64,000 bases of DNA from Pterois miles (Eukaryota > Chordata > Actinopteri > Perciformes > Scorpaenidae), in assembly GCA_947000775.1 (NCBI GenBank), contig CAMQGK010000334.1:1257501-1321500 (forward strand). The letters run 5' to 3'. Shown piece by piece: positions 30,099 through 43,182 of this stretch. A program made the position numbers and the translations under genes. Each line of letters opens with the position of its first letter. The first letter of the stretch is position 1. The notes under the pieces were generated by a model. That model had not been told where the DNA came from. It was given only the letters and a program-made list of their open reading frames with translations, and did not search any database.

Positions 30099-30745
30099 GA
30101 ATAACAGGCCTGTCTGGTGCTCTCAGTGCAAGGCAATCTTGCATCGGGAGGGACTTCAGAGACTTGGTCCAAAGTATACTGGAGCGCACAGATTTAATCC
30201 TTCCAAGTGAGGGTAAAATGGAGCGGGAGATGGACAAGCACTTTGGTGCAGTGTCAGCAGTTTTGCAGGCTTTTATGGTGAAGGGGGAGCTAAGCCAAGA
30301 GGGCAAAGCCCTCAATTTACTGGTCCATCTATGTTCCCACCCTCACCTGTGGTTATGAACTTTAGATAGTGACTGAAAGAATGAGCTTGTGGATACAAGC
30401 AGCTGAAATAAGCTTCCATTGTAGGGTGGCTCGGCTCAGCCACTCAGCAGCTCCTTCACGTCAAAAGGGGCCAGCTGAGGTGGTTCAGGCATCTGATCAG
30501 GATGCCTCCTGGACGCCACCCTCTGAAGGTTTTACGGGCATGTCCAACTGGTAAGAGGGCCCAGGGTAGACTGAGAACATGCTGGAGGAATTATGTATCT
30601 CATCTGGTCAAAGAACGCCTCAGGGTCCCCAAGAAAGAGCTGGAAAATGTTGCTGGGAAGAAGGATGCCTGGAATACCCTACTAAGCCTACTGCCCCCAT
30701 GACCCTGCCCCAGATAAGCAAAAGAAAATTGATGGATAGATGGAT
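30099..30745 (+). mobile_element. 5'-truncated LINE fragment, copy 1 of a tandem pair
   Basis: The plus strand resembles the C-terminal end of a non-LTR retrotransposon reverse transcriptase ORF. Recognisable pieces are EGKMEREMDKHFGAVSAV, RMSLWIQAAEISFHCRVARL, and the 3' end CCTGGAATACCCTACTAAGC with GATAAGCAAAAGAAAATTGA and a GATGGATA tail. The frame is broken by indels and stops, so it is a dead copy. The clade (RTE- or Rex-like) is uncertain. Confidence 0.8.
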
Positions 30746-31171
30746 GAATAACAGGCCTGTCTAGTGCTCTAAGAGCAGGGCAATCTTGTATCAGGAGAGA
30801 CTTCCGAGATTTGATCCAAAGTATATTGGAGCGCACGGATTTAATCCTTCTGAGTGAGGATAAAATGGAGCGGGAGATGGACAAGCAGTTTGGTGCAGCG
30901 TCAGCAGCGATGCAGGCGCTGGACCTTTATGGTGAAGAGGGAGCTGAGGCAGAGGGCAAAGCTCTCGATTTCAGCCCAGGATAAGAGGCCCAGCGTAGAC
31001 AGAGAACATTCTGGAGAAATGATATATCTCGTCCGGCCTAGGAACGCCTCGGGGTCCAACAGGAAGACCTGGAAAATGTTGCCTGGGAGAACGACGCCTG
31101 GAGTACGCTGCTAAGCCTACAGCCTGCATGACCCAGCTCCAGATAGGCAGAAGAAAATGAATGGATGGATG
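30746..31171 (+). mobile_element. LINE fragment, copy 2 of the tandem pair, internally deleted
   Basis: Starts at the same LINE position as copy 1 (GAATAACAGGCCTGTCT) and ends in the same GGATGGATG tail. About 230 bases are missing between CTCTCGATTTC and AGCCCAGGATAAGAGG. The shared 5' break suggests duplication of the whole unit followed by a deletion. Confidence 0.8.
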
Positions 31172-33271
31172 CAGCTTTTTCCCCTCTCCATAATTTTCTA
31201 GCCTGTGCTGAATTAGTAATTATTAAGGTTATTTAAGAGAATGTAAACCCCTGTAATGTTCTCTGATGAAGATAAACCTGGCATTGAGACGTTAGTCCTC
31301 AAATAAAGTTTGTAGCCTTAAATCTGAGTGCTCCAGAATAACTGAAGCCTCTCCCGATGCAATGCGGCTGTCTTAGGAAAACTGGAGGATGCTAAATGTA
31401 CCTAAAAGTTGTGTTTTTAAGACTGTGTCCACTGTGTTTGAAGCCTACATTCTGAACTGCGTTCAAAATCTGAGAGCAAACAGAGAAACACTTGCAGACA
31501 CAGTTTCCACAAATTAACCAAAAAGCAGCATAAAACAACACTACATTCATGTCACACTTGAGCTCTTTGGTTTATAATTGAACAGCCCAAGTGCTGAAAG
31601 CAGGAAGGTCTGTTTTTGCCACTGTGTTTTCCAACTTTACCGTCTGAATTCCCTCCTCGTACACATAACCAGAACCAGTAAACAGCAGAGCCCGAATCCA
31701 TTTCCTCAGACTAACAAGTTTGAATGTGTCCTCTGAGTCATGCCATTGGAGGACACTGCATCCTTGTTGTGCTAATCAAAAGTAAATGAAATAATGCTGA
31801 TGAATGATTCATGATGGAGCCTACAGATTCAACAGGGGGAGATGTTTGAAAATACAGCCTTCTTGAAATAAGGATTTAGTTAGGTATAAAAGGAGCATAC
31901 AACTAATTTAATGAGCCCTTTTCTTCTTTTACTGTGGGTGGATCATTTGCACCCATTATAATGCTGCAAAGTACATTATTGTATTATTGTAAGTGTTTAA
32001 CTGCATTAAAAATAGTTGCGTGTTAACATTGAATCACTCCTAGAGCTGAACCACTCAGTATCAACGACACTTGTACAGCCTTAAACCATTTTAAGCGGTA
32101 AAGAAATCAGTTAAACATCCAGCAAGCTAGGTGGCCAGTCGGATGTTTATGTTGGATGTGTAAGCAATTGTATTCACCCCCCCCCCCCCAAGTAGTAGCT
32201 GAGAAATGTTTAATGTAGCTTAAAGCTTTGTATCATAACTCATGTATATTTTAACTAGGAGCAATCAATAGTGAAAGACGGAAACAAAGAACACAAATAG
32301 CAAATAGGCCTCTATATTATTGTAAAGGTTTACATTTTTCCAACAGCCTGACCTGACTATCGCCAACAAACCTGTCAGTGATCAATGAACAAACACACAA
32401 GGTCACAAGGGCAATGAAAGTGCCACGAAGCTGCCACTGTAGCGTGAGATTTAAAACATAGTCCAATGAAAGCCTGAAACACCAAATTTAAGGCAAGGAT
32501 CTGCTGTTGCTCTATGCAGTAAATCAGACTCTATGTCAATAATGTTCAGTGCTATATACTGTATGTCTACAATCCAGTGCTTTGACTTTTCTGCTGACAC
32601 TTTTGTTTATGTTTGTGTTACAGACTCCAATGGAGGAGAGGGTCGTCTAAATCTTTTAAACGGCGCATTAAAGTTTTATGATCAGGGAAGATCGTTTAAC
32701 GGGATATTCTGAGGAAAAATTCAAAATGCCACGATTACAAACCTCCCTCATTTTTTTGTACTCTTAATGAAAATCCTGCTTCAAAAATAGATGAGGATAG
32801 AGAAACAGAGAAACATTATATTTAGACAAAGCGCAGCCCTTTTAGTTAGATCTTTTTTTCCTTTAATGTGTTTACATTATCACAGAGTACTCATCAATAT
32901 GACAAAGTCTGATTTGGTTATTCTCGTCACACTCATGCAGTCAAGCGTTTCACACACCCTTAAGGCATTTGCTTCATGCTGACTTTAGCAGTATACCACA
33001 TTGTTACTGTGAATCACAATGAGCTCCACTGTGCCAGGACAGATCAATAGAAAAGATGACACATCTTCTAAATATATTTTCAGTCACTTTAATCCATTGA
33101 AACATTAATTAAGAACTTAAGAAGATGGAACATTTTAGCACCACTTTCACACACGTCTTCTTTTGCATTAGTAGCTCTCATAATTCATTTTTAACACTAC
33201 TGCAGCATTTTTAACACAACATTCAAATATTAAGCAAATGTTTTTGAGGAAAAAGGGTTAACAGGATTATG

Positions 33272-33324
<53 letters not shown>

Positions 33325-33394
33325 ATACATAATAATCAAATATTAGAGTAGAAAAAAGTGAGGAAAATGATTGATTATATATACACTATATCTA
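31172..33394. other. unassigned intron sequence
   Basis: Contains a C13 run near 32177 and (TC)n at 33274-33320. No exon or other repeat recognised. Confidence 0.5.
33274..33320. repeat. (TC)n microsatellite
   Basis: About 23 TC units. Confidence 0.97.
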
Positions 33395-33700
33395 CTTTTA
33401 AAGCTAGAATCTGGTATCATATGACCAACCATGTCATACTTGCATGTCACGAAGGAGGATAAATAATACTCCAAAGCTGTGCTACATTTTGGCAAGGAAA
33501 ACCTGGCATGGCCATTTTCAAAGAGGTCCCTTGACCTCTGACCTGAATATATATGAATAAACATGGATTCAATATGGATACCCAAGACTCTCCCCGTTAC
33601 AGGCCCACTTTATGCTAATTCCATGCAATTCTGGGCAAAAACCAAGTGCATGCAGTACCAATGTGTTATTTGTACTTATTTTAAAATGGCGTACTTTAAT
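33395..33700 (+). mobile_element. hAT-family fragment, copy B
   Basis: Internal part of the family only: TTTAAAGCTAGAATCTGGTA, CTGGCATGGCC, CCCTTGACCTCTGACCT (DR1 at 33532-33544) and GGGCAAAAACCAAGTGCATG. The last piece is shared with copy G but not with copies A, C, D and E. Terminal repeats are absent. Confidence 0.7.
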
Positions 33701-34362
33701 AGTTCTGCATGGGGTCCTTAAACAGTCTTGGAATTGCATAAATTGTGTATGACTGCAAAGCTGAGACTGGATTCAGTGAGTCCAACTACGTTCATGTGTA
33801 ATGATGTTAGTGCCCATAATAGCCATTTTACATAGTGACTTTGCAGTATATACGTACTGTATAGTGGAACAACACCGGTACTGCAGAATGTATACACACT
33901 GGAAATGAAATCTCCTTTATGTCACCATTTCCCTTGTTTGTGAATTGGATTACTGTTTTGTTGCAAACAGCCCATATACTTCTTGTCATTCTGTCAACTA
34001 ACTCAACTCTGTGCATTAAGTATCACAGCAATCAAATATTTCACATAAGCAGCACCTACAATGCCTGCCCGGTGTGACCACAAATACTGCGAGAGTTGAT
34101 GAAAGTGCTAGGATCACTTCTGATGTGACGTCTTTCACTGAGCATAGAGTCATGTGCTTGGAAATGCTTCAGGGTTGTCTCTCACCATCCGGTGCTTAAA
34201 AACATTTTTCTGATGTCCAAGGCGAGCCTCTCTGAGTCTGTGTGACGACTGGTTCCATCTATGGTGCTGAATCTTCCCAGCAGCCATTTATAGTACATGT
34301 ATGACATTTTAAAGAGATAAGTAATCAATTTAGTATGTAAACAAATGATCAAGGCTTTATTA
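33701..34362. other. unassigned intron sequence
   Basis: No feature recognised. Confidence 0.5.
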
Positions 34363-34600
34363 TAGGGCTGTAACTAACAACTTCATTACCAATTAATCTG
34401 TTGATCATTATTTTGATTAATCAATTATTTTTTTCATCTGTAAAATAGCTGGATTTGTTTAACTAACAGTCCAAAACCCAAAGACATTTAATTCACAATG
34501 ATACAAAACAGAAAAGCAGCAAAACCTTTTTTTAATTCCAAGCTGGAACCAACAAATGTTTAGCATTTTTACTCGATAAACAACTTGAACAAATTGCTAC
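34363..34600 (+). mobile_element. second hAT-like repeat, left end only
   Basis: Starts TAGGGCTGTAACTAAC and continues with alternating GATTAATCAATTATTTT and AGCTGGATTTGTTTAA blocks typical of a common teleost hAT-like repeat. No right terminus is seen before copy C of the other family. Confidence 0.55.
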
Positions 34601-34659
34601 CAATTTTTAAAATTGCCAGCGTAGCAGCTGGGAGAGACATTAGAAAAAAAGTGGTTACA

Positions 34660-35252
34660 TTACATTTTAAACTTAAAACTAACACTGGCATCATATGAAA
34701 CTAGAAAACCGGGGGAATCATACATGTAATACTAGCTTGTCGCAAAGGAGGTGAAATAACGCTCCAAACTTAGGGTAAGGTTAGGGTTCCCTTGACCTCT
34801 GACCTCACAATATGTGAATGTAAATGGATTCTCTGGGTACCAATGAGTCTCCCCTTTACAGACATGCCCACAATATGATAATCTCATGCAGTCTGGAGTA
34901 AGTCATAGTCAAGTCAGCACACTGACAGCTGTTGTTGCCTGTTGGGCTGCAGTTTGGCATGTTATGATTTGAGCATAGCTTTTATGCTAAATGCAGTACC
35001 TGTGAGGGTTTCTGGACAATATCTGTCATTGTTTTGTGTTGCAAATTGATTTCCAATAATCACTATACCCATACATTTGCATAAAGCAGCATATTTGTCC
35101 ACTCCCATGTTGATAAGAGTATTAAATACTTGACAAATCTCTCTTTAAGGTACATTTTGAATGTATAAATAACATGTACAAATACTCATGATTAACTACG
35201 GACAATCATGCGGTTAATCACGATTAAATATTTTTATGGATTGACGGCCCTA
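34660..35252 (+). mobile_element. hAT-like element, copy C, left end missing
   Basis: The interior matches copies A and E (CACTGACAGCTGTTGTTGCC, GAGGGTTTCTGGACAATATC). The right terminus is GATTGACGGCCCTA. DR1 at 34793-34805. It preserves the uninterrupted sequence TTGATTTCCAATAATCACTA that shows where the SINE entered copy E. Confidence 0.8.
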
Positions 35253-35637
35253 GGTAAAACTAAACAGCTCCCCATTTTGTTGGGGATGCCCACATTTCCA
35301 CTTTGAGAGACTAAATATAGAAACATCTAACTAACAAATAGTCATAGATGCTGGCAGGGTCTGTCAAGACTATGAACGTTTCTATTTGCACACCTTCTAC
35401 CGAAGGTGAGGAGGGGATTTTTTTTTTTTTCAGGTGCATAAATGTGGCGGTGTGTCCTGTGTGTCAAGACTAAGCGGAAATGAAAAATAAGCTGAGACAA
35501 CTATTGAGTTCCCTCCCTCCTGTGGTCTCCTCCTGTTCTGCTTTTCCTCGCCCCCCACCTTTCCATAGACTGTTATCCAATTAGGTGATTCTCATTGCTT
35601 TAATCAATGGAGACATGAACGGGCACACACTGACATG

Positions 35638-35699
<62 letters not shown>

Positions 35700-36887
35700 C
35701 TTCACCCGTTCCCTATGTCTAGCCAGGTTACTATGGAGATGGGGGATAGGGTGCAAGGAGTGAAATGTGAATATAAGTGACAGGAGCAGATCTACAATTA
35801 AGTACCATGCTGGAGGAAGAAAGGGAGGGAGGGAGAGTGATTTAATCCAAGCCCCTTTACACACTCTTGAGACGATTTTGTACACACACATACACAACCC
35901 TCAGGGCAGGGAACTCAGTACATTCATTTGAGTAAAGCATTTAAATAGATAATTCAAAATCTAGTCAGATGGCTTTATTGTAATATGGTCTGCTCTGTAT
36001 TGTTAGAGATATGGTTATTGTGATGTGCCATTTTATATTACTCACTTCAGCATAATGGTGCTAAGAGGATTTTTTTTTTTTCAGAGAACAGAGGGCAGTC
36101 GTAATGAAGTGTTGCAGAGATGTAGCCTAGACAAACATGCTGGGACTCTCTAACCTGGTATCCACTTTGACTTAGTGCCCTCTTGATTCAAAACTAGAAA
36201 TGAACAGAACAGAATTTGTAACAACAGCGCATAAGTGTGGGAGGACCAGAAGTCTAGCTAAAATAAATTAATTGGTTAAAAAAAAGAGAGCAATATAGAG
36301 AGAGATTTGTAATCATAAATGAACCTAATACTGTATCTGACAAACACGGGAGGGGGTGGGGAGTGGCGGTGGTATGCTTGTTAAACTTGAAGGAGTTTTA
36401 TTTCAGCAAGTTTAAGTTCATTAAATGTGAACTTCATGTTCAATAAACATGCAGATCACTCTGGGCTAGCAGTCGCTCCACTCCGCCCTCCGCTCTGAGC
36501 TGGACCTGCTGCTCTCTCCTCTTCATGCAGTTGAGGGGCTTCATGTAGTGTGGGGCTCATTTTTAGAGGCTACATTTTCCTTGGGAGCATGCTAATTAAT
36601 TATTTAGTTTTTTCTATGCAGCATTATTACATTATTCTTTCTCTTTAAGCTTGATGAGTCATCCTGCCTCTGAACTACACCGACTGAGCTCTGCTTTAAA
36701 CAGAATGTGTCGGGGAGACTGTCTCAAGTGCTGATTGCATAATGGGCATCTACCTTAGTAAATCTGGCGCTAGAGTAATTACATGAGGACTGCCAGTACA
36801 AACTAAATCAAAGACAGGGTGTAAACTATACTTATTTGCTTCTCATGTACATAACATAGCCCTCAGAGAGGACACTTGTCATTTCAG
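35253..36887. other. unassigned sequence
   Basis: Poly-T at about 35419 and 36070, and a CA repeat at 35639-35698. An AT-rich homeodomain-like string GCTAATTAATTATTTAG lies at about 36590. No exon. Confidence 0.5.
35639..35698. repeat. (CA)n microsatellite
   Basis: Thirty CA units. Confidence 0.97.
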
Positions 36888-36891
36888 TTAA

Positions 36892-37245
36892 AGGAGCAGT
36901 GTGGATCTGGCAGTGGCTAGCAGTGAGGTGAGGTCGCAACAAACTGTAGCCTCTCCCGTGTGCCAAGCGTGGAGGAGAGCTATGGAGGCTGACGCAAAAA
37001 CACAACTGGCCCCCTCTAGAGCCAGCTGTAGAGCATATGCGTATGTACATGGGAAGTGAGTGGTGAAGTAAGAGAGCGACAGAGCGGCAGCAATGGCAGC
37101 GAGTAACGTTACCAACTGGCCCAAGGAGGAGAAATGAACAGTGTTTGGTTTGTCCGTTCTGAGCTTGAAACATGGCAGTGCAGAAGACCCGCTCCCTATG
37201 TAAATATACAGTAAACCGTTCACTCTAAGCAAACAAAAACACGTT
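36892..37245 (+). mobile_element. TTAA-flanked MITE, copy 1, one end lost
   Basis: Left flank TTAA (36888-36891), then AGGAGCAGTGTGGATCTGGC and TAGCAGTGAGG. This is the reverse complement of the right end of copy 3. The far end fades near 37245 and the half MITE at 37268 follows. Confidence 0.7.
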
Positions 37246-37267
37246 GTCTTGTCATAGCCTTGCATCA

Positions 37268-37434
37268 CCCTGAAGGGGTGTATTTCACAACAATGACCCA
37301 CTAGCTGTACATTATCCTGCTTAATACACAGTTACTTACTGAAGAAATCAATAATTTGACACAAAAATGGTGGAAAAGTGTGACTGACCAATCAGAATTG
37401 AGTATTCAACAAAGCTGTGTAATAATAATCTCTA
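37268..37434. mobile_element. half copy of the long-TIR MITE (right end)
   Basis: ACAATGACCCACTAGCTGTA, AATTTGACACAAAAA, then GACCAATCAGAATTGAGTAT and TCAACAAAGCTGTGTAATAA. It corresponds to the right half of 19578-20190. Confidence 0.65.
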
Positions 37435-39069
37435 ACTACTGTACTTGCTGTAATTTCAGGAAAAAGTCAGTGAAGATCAGAGTATGTCTATGACTAATAT
37501 AGAAAATGCACATCTTAATAGTATATACATTTTCTAATTTAAACCTATTAAAGTGATGTAACCTGTTGTTTCTGCATAAAATGGCTCCCATAATACATGA
37601 GAGACAGACAGAGACAAAGACAACTGATTTGCTAGCCAGTTTACCAGTTAGCGAGACAAATACACAGATAGACAGGCAGATAGGGAGACAGGCAATCAAT
37701 TCATCAGCCAGCTAACTGCACAACCAGACGGGCAAACAGAAAGACTGGCAGGCAGGGTGGCAGGGAAATGAGTCAGGCAGTCTGTTCAGTACCAGGCAGA
37801 CAGGAAGACAGGGAAGTATTCATTGCACCTCCCACAAATTTGGACAGACCAGTCAACAGACTGAGGGGACTGGAGGCCTGCACGAATTTAAACAGTCAGG
37901 AATGAAAAGGAGAAAAAAATGAGAATCAAGGCAAGATTCCCATTGAAAAGGAGCTGGTTGAAGTCCCAAGCAAGAAAAGGGAATAAGCATCATCTCATTT
38001 GTCCTCGATAAATCAGCCAATAAATAGTGTATGCTCTTGAGAAACTAACTCTCCTCATGAGCTTTCTGTGACAGCCAACAGCACCAGACAGTGGCGTTCC
38101 TGGCAGCTCCAAGTTGTAATCGTGTCTATATTTATGAATGTGATGTATGAGATTGCTGAAAAAGAATGTGCATCAGCAGAAAAGCTAACTTAATACGAGA
38201 AGTTACAGAATAACCCCAGCTGAAGATGACTCAAAAGAATCAATAATGTAAGAAAGGCTAAAAATGCAAGGACAGAAAACGACACATGCTGCAGGATTCA
38301 GGAGCATGCTGTGTGCTCAGCCTGCTCTGTGTCAAGGAGCAAGCGTTCAAATGCTGCCTCCTGCCGTGTTGTCACACCATGCACTCTTTACTCGCTGTCT
38401 ATTATAGCACACTATCCCGACACCCTATATAACACACTTGTGACACGAGCTGCTCACGGACCTCAAAATAAAAAAGCACGAAACAAACACAGACATGTAC
38501 CCTTCATGCACACAGAGCCCAGATAACACAACCACTCTGGATGGGACTTCAAAGAGTTACAGCTGGACTACCAAACAGCATTACATAGCTCTTCTATCAA
38601 AGCATCAGCCTTAACAAGGCTGTTAGAGGTATACAAACACACATACATTGCATCCACACGGAGCCAATCTGAAAAAGAGATACACTTAAAGTTCAGCCAC
38701 CATTGTTTGATACAGGCTTGCAACGTGATGCCTGAAATGCAAATAAGCTCACATACAGCAGGTTGTTCTCCCAAACTGCTTGTGGCTATACCTATGAAAA
38801 GGTAATGCATTGTAATTCATATATATCCCATAAATTTGTATGTAATCCAGCAAGTATAAAAAGCGATAAACGGCCTGTAGGGAGGAGGTCAGGGTCAATG
38901 AGTGGGTCAAAAAACACCACACTTTCGCCCAAGAAGCCGATGTTTGTACCCCATGTGAAACCAAAATTTTATGTTGATACATTTGTCACGTAACTTCTAA
39001 CATTTTCATATTTTACTTTCACACTTCCGGTGTTATTTTATTATTTATTTTTTATGCTTACTTCTATTC
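37435..39069. other. unassigned sequence with degenerate CAGACAG tract
   Basis: Positions 37600-37810 are rich in GACAGRCAG and GCAGGCAG units without a fixed period. The rest shows nothing recognisable. Confidence 0.45.
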
Positions 39070-39316
39070 CTAAACCTGAGTAGTTTTGCTGCCTAAATCT
39101 AACCACGCAGATCTTTTCCTAAACCTAACCAAGTCGATCTTTTCCTAAACATACATAGTTTTATTTTGAGAGCGGAAATTCACCCATACATTTCTCTCAG
39201 TAATCATACAAACCTATATATGAGTATTATACATGATATACTTGATGATGCATACTGTATGTATTCTCGTTACCCTTTCCTTCACTCTCTCAGCCAAGGC
39301 TAGTGTAATTTTTCTT

Positions 39317-39319
39317 TGT

Positions 39320-39377
<58 letters not shown>
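39317..39377. repeat. (GT)n microsatellite
   Basis: About 29 GT units with one C interruption near the start. Confidence 0.96.
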
Positions 39378-39379
<2 letters not shown>

Positions 39380-39824
39380 CTATCTCAGTATGTGTGCACA
39401 GGTGTTGATAATGGGGCCTTTGTATTTGATTATCAGTTAATTAAATCATTGAAGGTTTACTAAGTTCAGGCATTTTTCATGTTACCTCTTTAAATCCACT
39501 GGTTTTGGTTTATCTGAAGTCAATAAGACAATTCTGTAAAAAGGTGAGAACAGTGTATGATTAGCAAGTTTCACCAACATGCTTGCATTATGTGTAATAT
39601 TGTCTTGATAGAAAACTGCTTTTGTCCCATTTCTAACATTAAATACTGTAAGTTTCTATACTGTCTTTGCCTGTGTCTCTTACTGATTAACTTTAGATAT
39701 GCTGTACTGAAAGAAGGACTGCTCATCCTGCCATGACACAAATCTCCTTTTGCAGCTTTGCAGTGCAGTTTGCAATTGTGTGTCTTGGATATAGCTTTAA
39801 ATAAGACTTTCGATAACTTTAAAT

Positions 39825-40369
39825 TAGGACTGTCAATCGAAAAAAATATTAATCGCAATTAAGCACATGATTGTATAGTTAATTGCCATTAACTGCAAAT
39901 GAATGACACATTTTTTATCTGTTCAAAATGTACCTCAAGTATTTAATACTCTTATTAACATGGGAGGGGACAAGTAAAAGATAAGATAAGATGAACCTTT
40001 ATTAATCCCTGGAGGGAAATTTGGGAAGTATGCTTATGCAAATATATACATATACGATATATTTAAAAACAAACAAACAAAACAATGACAAATATTGTCC
40101 AGAAACCCTCACAGGTACTGCAGGGTCAAAGGTCAAGGGACCGCTTTGAAAATGGCCATGCCAGTTTTTCTCACCAAATATTTAGTGCAAGTTTGGAGCG
40201 TTATTTTACCTCCTTCGCAACAAGCTACTATAACATGGTTGGTACCGATGGATTCCAGAGGTGTACAAGTCTTACATGATATGATGCCAGTTTTTTCACA
40301 CTACCTTTAAAAGCTCTGGAAGATCAGTTGTGTTAATGTGTTATTACTCCATTAACTACGACAGCCCTA
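39825..40369 (-). mobile_element. hAT-like non-autonomous element, copy D, with intact target duplication
   Basis: Starts TAGGACTGTCAATCG and ends CGACAGCCCTA. It is flanked on both sides by CTTTAAAT (39817-39824 and 40370-40377), a perfect 8-bp duplication. The TAGG-type start and 8-bp duplication are hAT hallmarks. DR1 (GGGTCA-A-AGGTCA) at 40123-40135. A 49-bp fragment is inserted at 39977-40025. No transposase frame. Confidence 0.9.
39977..40025 (-). mobile_element. 49-bp retroposed tail fragment inside copy D
   Basis: Absent from other copies of the family and flanked by AAGTA on both sides (39972-39976 and 40026-40030). Its core CCTTTATTAATCCCTGGAGG resembles the LINE/SINE tail at 31-57 and 44103-44130. 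It looks like an extremely 5'-truncated insertion. Confidence 0.75.
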
Positions 40370-40377
40370 CTTTAAAT

Positions 40378-43182
40378 AAATCAAAAGTTAGGCACTTATG
40401 AGTGTGTAGATATTCATAGTACTCTGCTTAACTGGTTGATTGACTATGATGCCAACTCATGTTTCACAGTTGTACACATGGCAGGTTGTTGTTTATAGTG
40501 CACAGGAAGATGATGAGATGTCTACAGTATGCCACAGTCAAGAATAGATAAATTTAATATATAGCTGTATCACACCAATAAGTAAGCAGTCTGTATTTTG
40601 GTTAATTCCTTTTTATGCTGAAATAATTAGCTCGATGATTCCAGAAAGGCAGCCAGCCAGTCATACAGGCTCAAACACAAACACGCAAATTTGGGCGATG
40701 ATCAGCTTATCATCCTTTTTTTTCTTTGTGCCAGCATACTAGCTGCTCCATGAGAAACTTGGGCTCAAGAAACTTGCAATATGTTTACCCGGTCATAGAC
40801 GCTCGTCCATATGGGCAGCAGTTTAACCTAACCCAGATAGCCAGTGAGCTCATTTCCACTTGTAATGCTTTTTCATTACGCATCAATTAGCTGCTTCCTT
40901 TCAAGCTATTTTGTGAATGTGCAGTTTTGCAGAAAACACTTCTTTCTACATTGAAGACAAGTATGAGTCAACACTGACAGTTCTAAAGAAAATCATTTCT
41001 AACAAAGCATCTAGAAGCAAATGTGTTTTTGAGGGTTTTTACCCACTTAACAAAAAGCTTTTGGATGACTGTCAAACGCAAAAACAAATGCCCTAATTAG
41101 CCACTCACAACGCCGTAGCTGAAAAGACCGAGTGTGACACATCGTCAGTGTTGTCAGATGAGTCATTAGCCATGCAGGCAAAGCCAGTGTTCCCATTTAT
41201 TGCCGCATTTTGTAATTTGCAGAATTTCAGCTTTAAAGTAGTTACACATACAAAGGTGCCATTGAAAGTAGCTTGGTCGTCAGATGTACAGTTGGCAATT
41301 TGTTTGTCTTGTTTGAATATGTTGGAAGAAGTGAGTACTTGCACTATTCATGACTGATCAATTGATGTGTTATCATCTTTGACTACAAAACACTTCACTT
41401 ATAATGCCTTCTGGTGTTGAAAAATAGACTCAGTAATAAACGACTTCAACATTCATTTTGAAATGTACACAAGCTTGTTTGAAGTGGAAAACCATTAGTT
41501 CTGTAAACAACTTCCACTCGTATTTTCTTTTTAATTTTAATGTTATAAGTCGGGAGATGTGGGGCAACTGGTGGTTTATGTGTTGATGTTTCCACACACT
41601 GAAAACCAGATCACTGTAATGCCCACTCAGCGCCTTCTTCTTATTCTGTCTCTTTCTGTCTAGTTTTAATGACATGGGGACCAACTTTTTAGAAATGACA
41701 AACCATTTCAACCCAATTCACAATAAACCTGATTTACAAATCATGAGAAGAGTCTACTTTTTTTGCATAAATGAACCTTCCTGACTATTTTTACTGCCAT
41801 TTCCGTGACACCTTATATTACCTTGAATAAGTAAATTTGCCATTTTGAAGAGCTATACCTTTGATTTTTTTATTCCATTAGTTGTGTTTTATGCTTTATT
41901 CTTGCTGAATGACTTTCAAAGAAAATAAAAAAAGATTTCAAAGAGAAATATAAGCACATCTCTGGCATACACAAAATTTATACTGCCACTAATTTACTAC
42001 ATTTGCTGGTGTAAATGCAGGGAGATGGTGGTTTTGTACTGTAAATATTGATTTTAAAAAGGGTTATAGATTTATCTACTAAATGAAAAAAAATGTAAGT
42101 AGCACAAGGCTGCTGTAATCTGTTGCGCTGCAGACCTCATTTTTTAAATGCGTGGCACCAAAACTGCTTCTTATGTTGTCTAATGCTGCACTTCGGTACC
42201 TGAGGATCTTTTGATGAATTAGTCAGATAAGGATATCAAATAGAAAATATGTGTTGTCCTAGAGCATTACTAAAAGGTTAACGACCCCAGAATGTTTAGT
42301 TTGAAGGCATTCTTTTAAATTAAATGCTCAATTTAGATTCAAGCCTGTTGGTTTTGGTTGTGAATCAGCAGCTACATAATACAACTCTTTGACAGGCACG
42401 CATGCACACCAAAATCTACGACCAGACCAGTGTATCCACTATTTGATTTTATATATCAACATTCCAGAGTCAATTTCTTGTCCAAACTACACTTGCATGA
42501 AATAAATATTTGTCAGCATCCACACAAACTGAAACAAAAGGGAAGAGGAAATAAATAAAACGCTGCCCCATCCTCAGCTGACTGTGTGATGCAGGTCAAC
42601 TCAGAGGTCATGCATGCCACACATGAAAACCTAGGGGGACATTAAATACAGAGGCTGATTTTGTGCCAACTTTTTCTGTTTGTGTTTGTGTTGTGCTATG
42701 TTCTGACTGTCTCAATTTATTGCAGAGGTCAAAAAAAAAAAACAAACAGGCAGGGCTATAGGAGAGCTGTATGCTACTGGGGCTCTGATGAACCAAGATG
42801 ATCCACTGCATATCATACCTAAATAGATTTCTTTTTAATATTTGCCTTTGATCAAGTGACATTTAGATGTATCCATGTTAAGGAAACTGCCACATGGTAA
42901 AGATTTGAACCAAAAGATTTGTTTCATGTTTCAGTAAAAGTGAAAATTGAAAACTGTGTCAAGGATGAACGTTGAATCAAGCCTTTTCATGTCAAAAAGG
43001 AGACCCTGACCCAGAACATTTGTGGGGAAAGAAGCCAAGCCCAGAAGCATGAATATACTTTTGTCAACACAAAATGAATCTGAGCGAGTTGACTTTGACG
43101 TTGATGCACCTGCTGGGCCCTGTTTTCTCCCAGGAACAAGTGTTAAACTCCAAGACAACATACAACAGCATTCTCATCCTAC
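40378..43182. other. unassigned intron 2 sequence next to exon 2
   Basis: AT-rich, with a short poly-A near 42729. No second grid2 exon and no repeat family recognised. Confidence 0.5.
43177..43182 (-). other. splice donor of grid2 exon 2
   Basis: The minus strand reads CAAGAAG|GTAGGA. The GT is at 43182-43181. It splits an alanine codon after its first base, matching the phase-1 junction expected after the VQE residues of the receptor. Confidence 0.85.

Noticed and set aside
30502..30702. Plus-strand frames near the LINE fragments as a cellular gene
   Set aside because: They match the tail of a non-LTR retrotransposon ORF and are broken by frameshifts.
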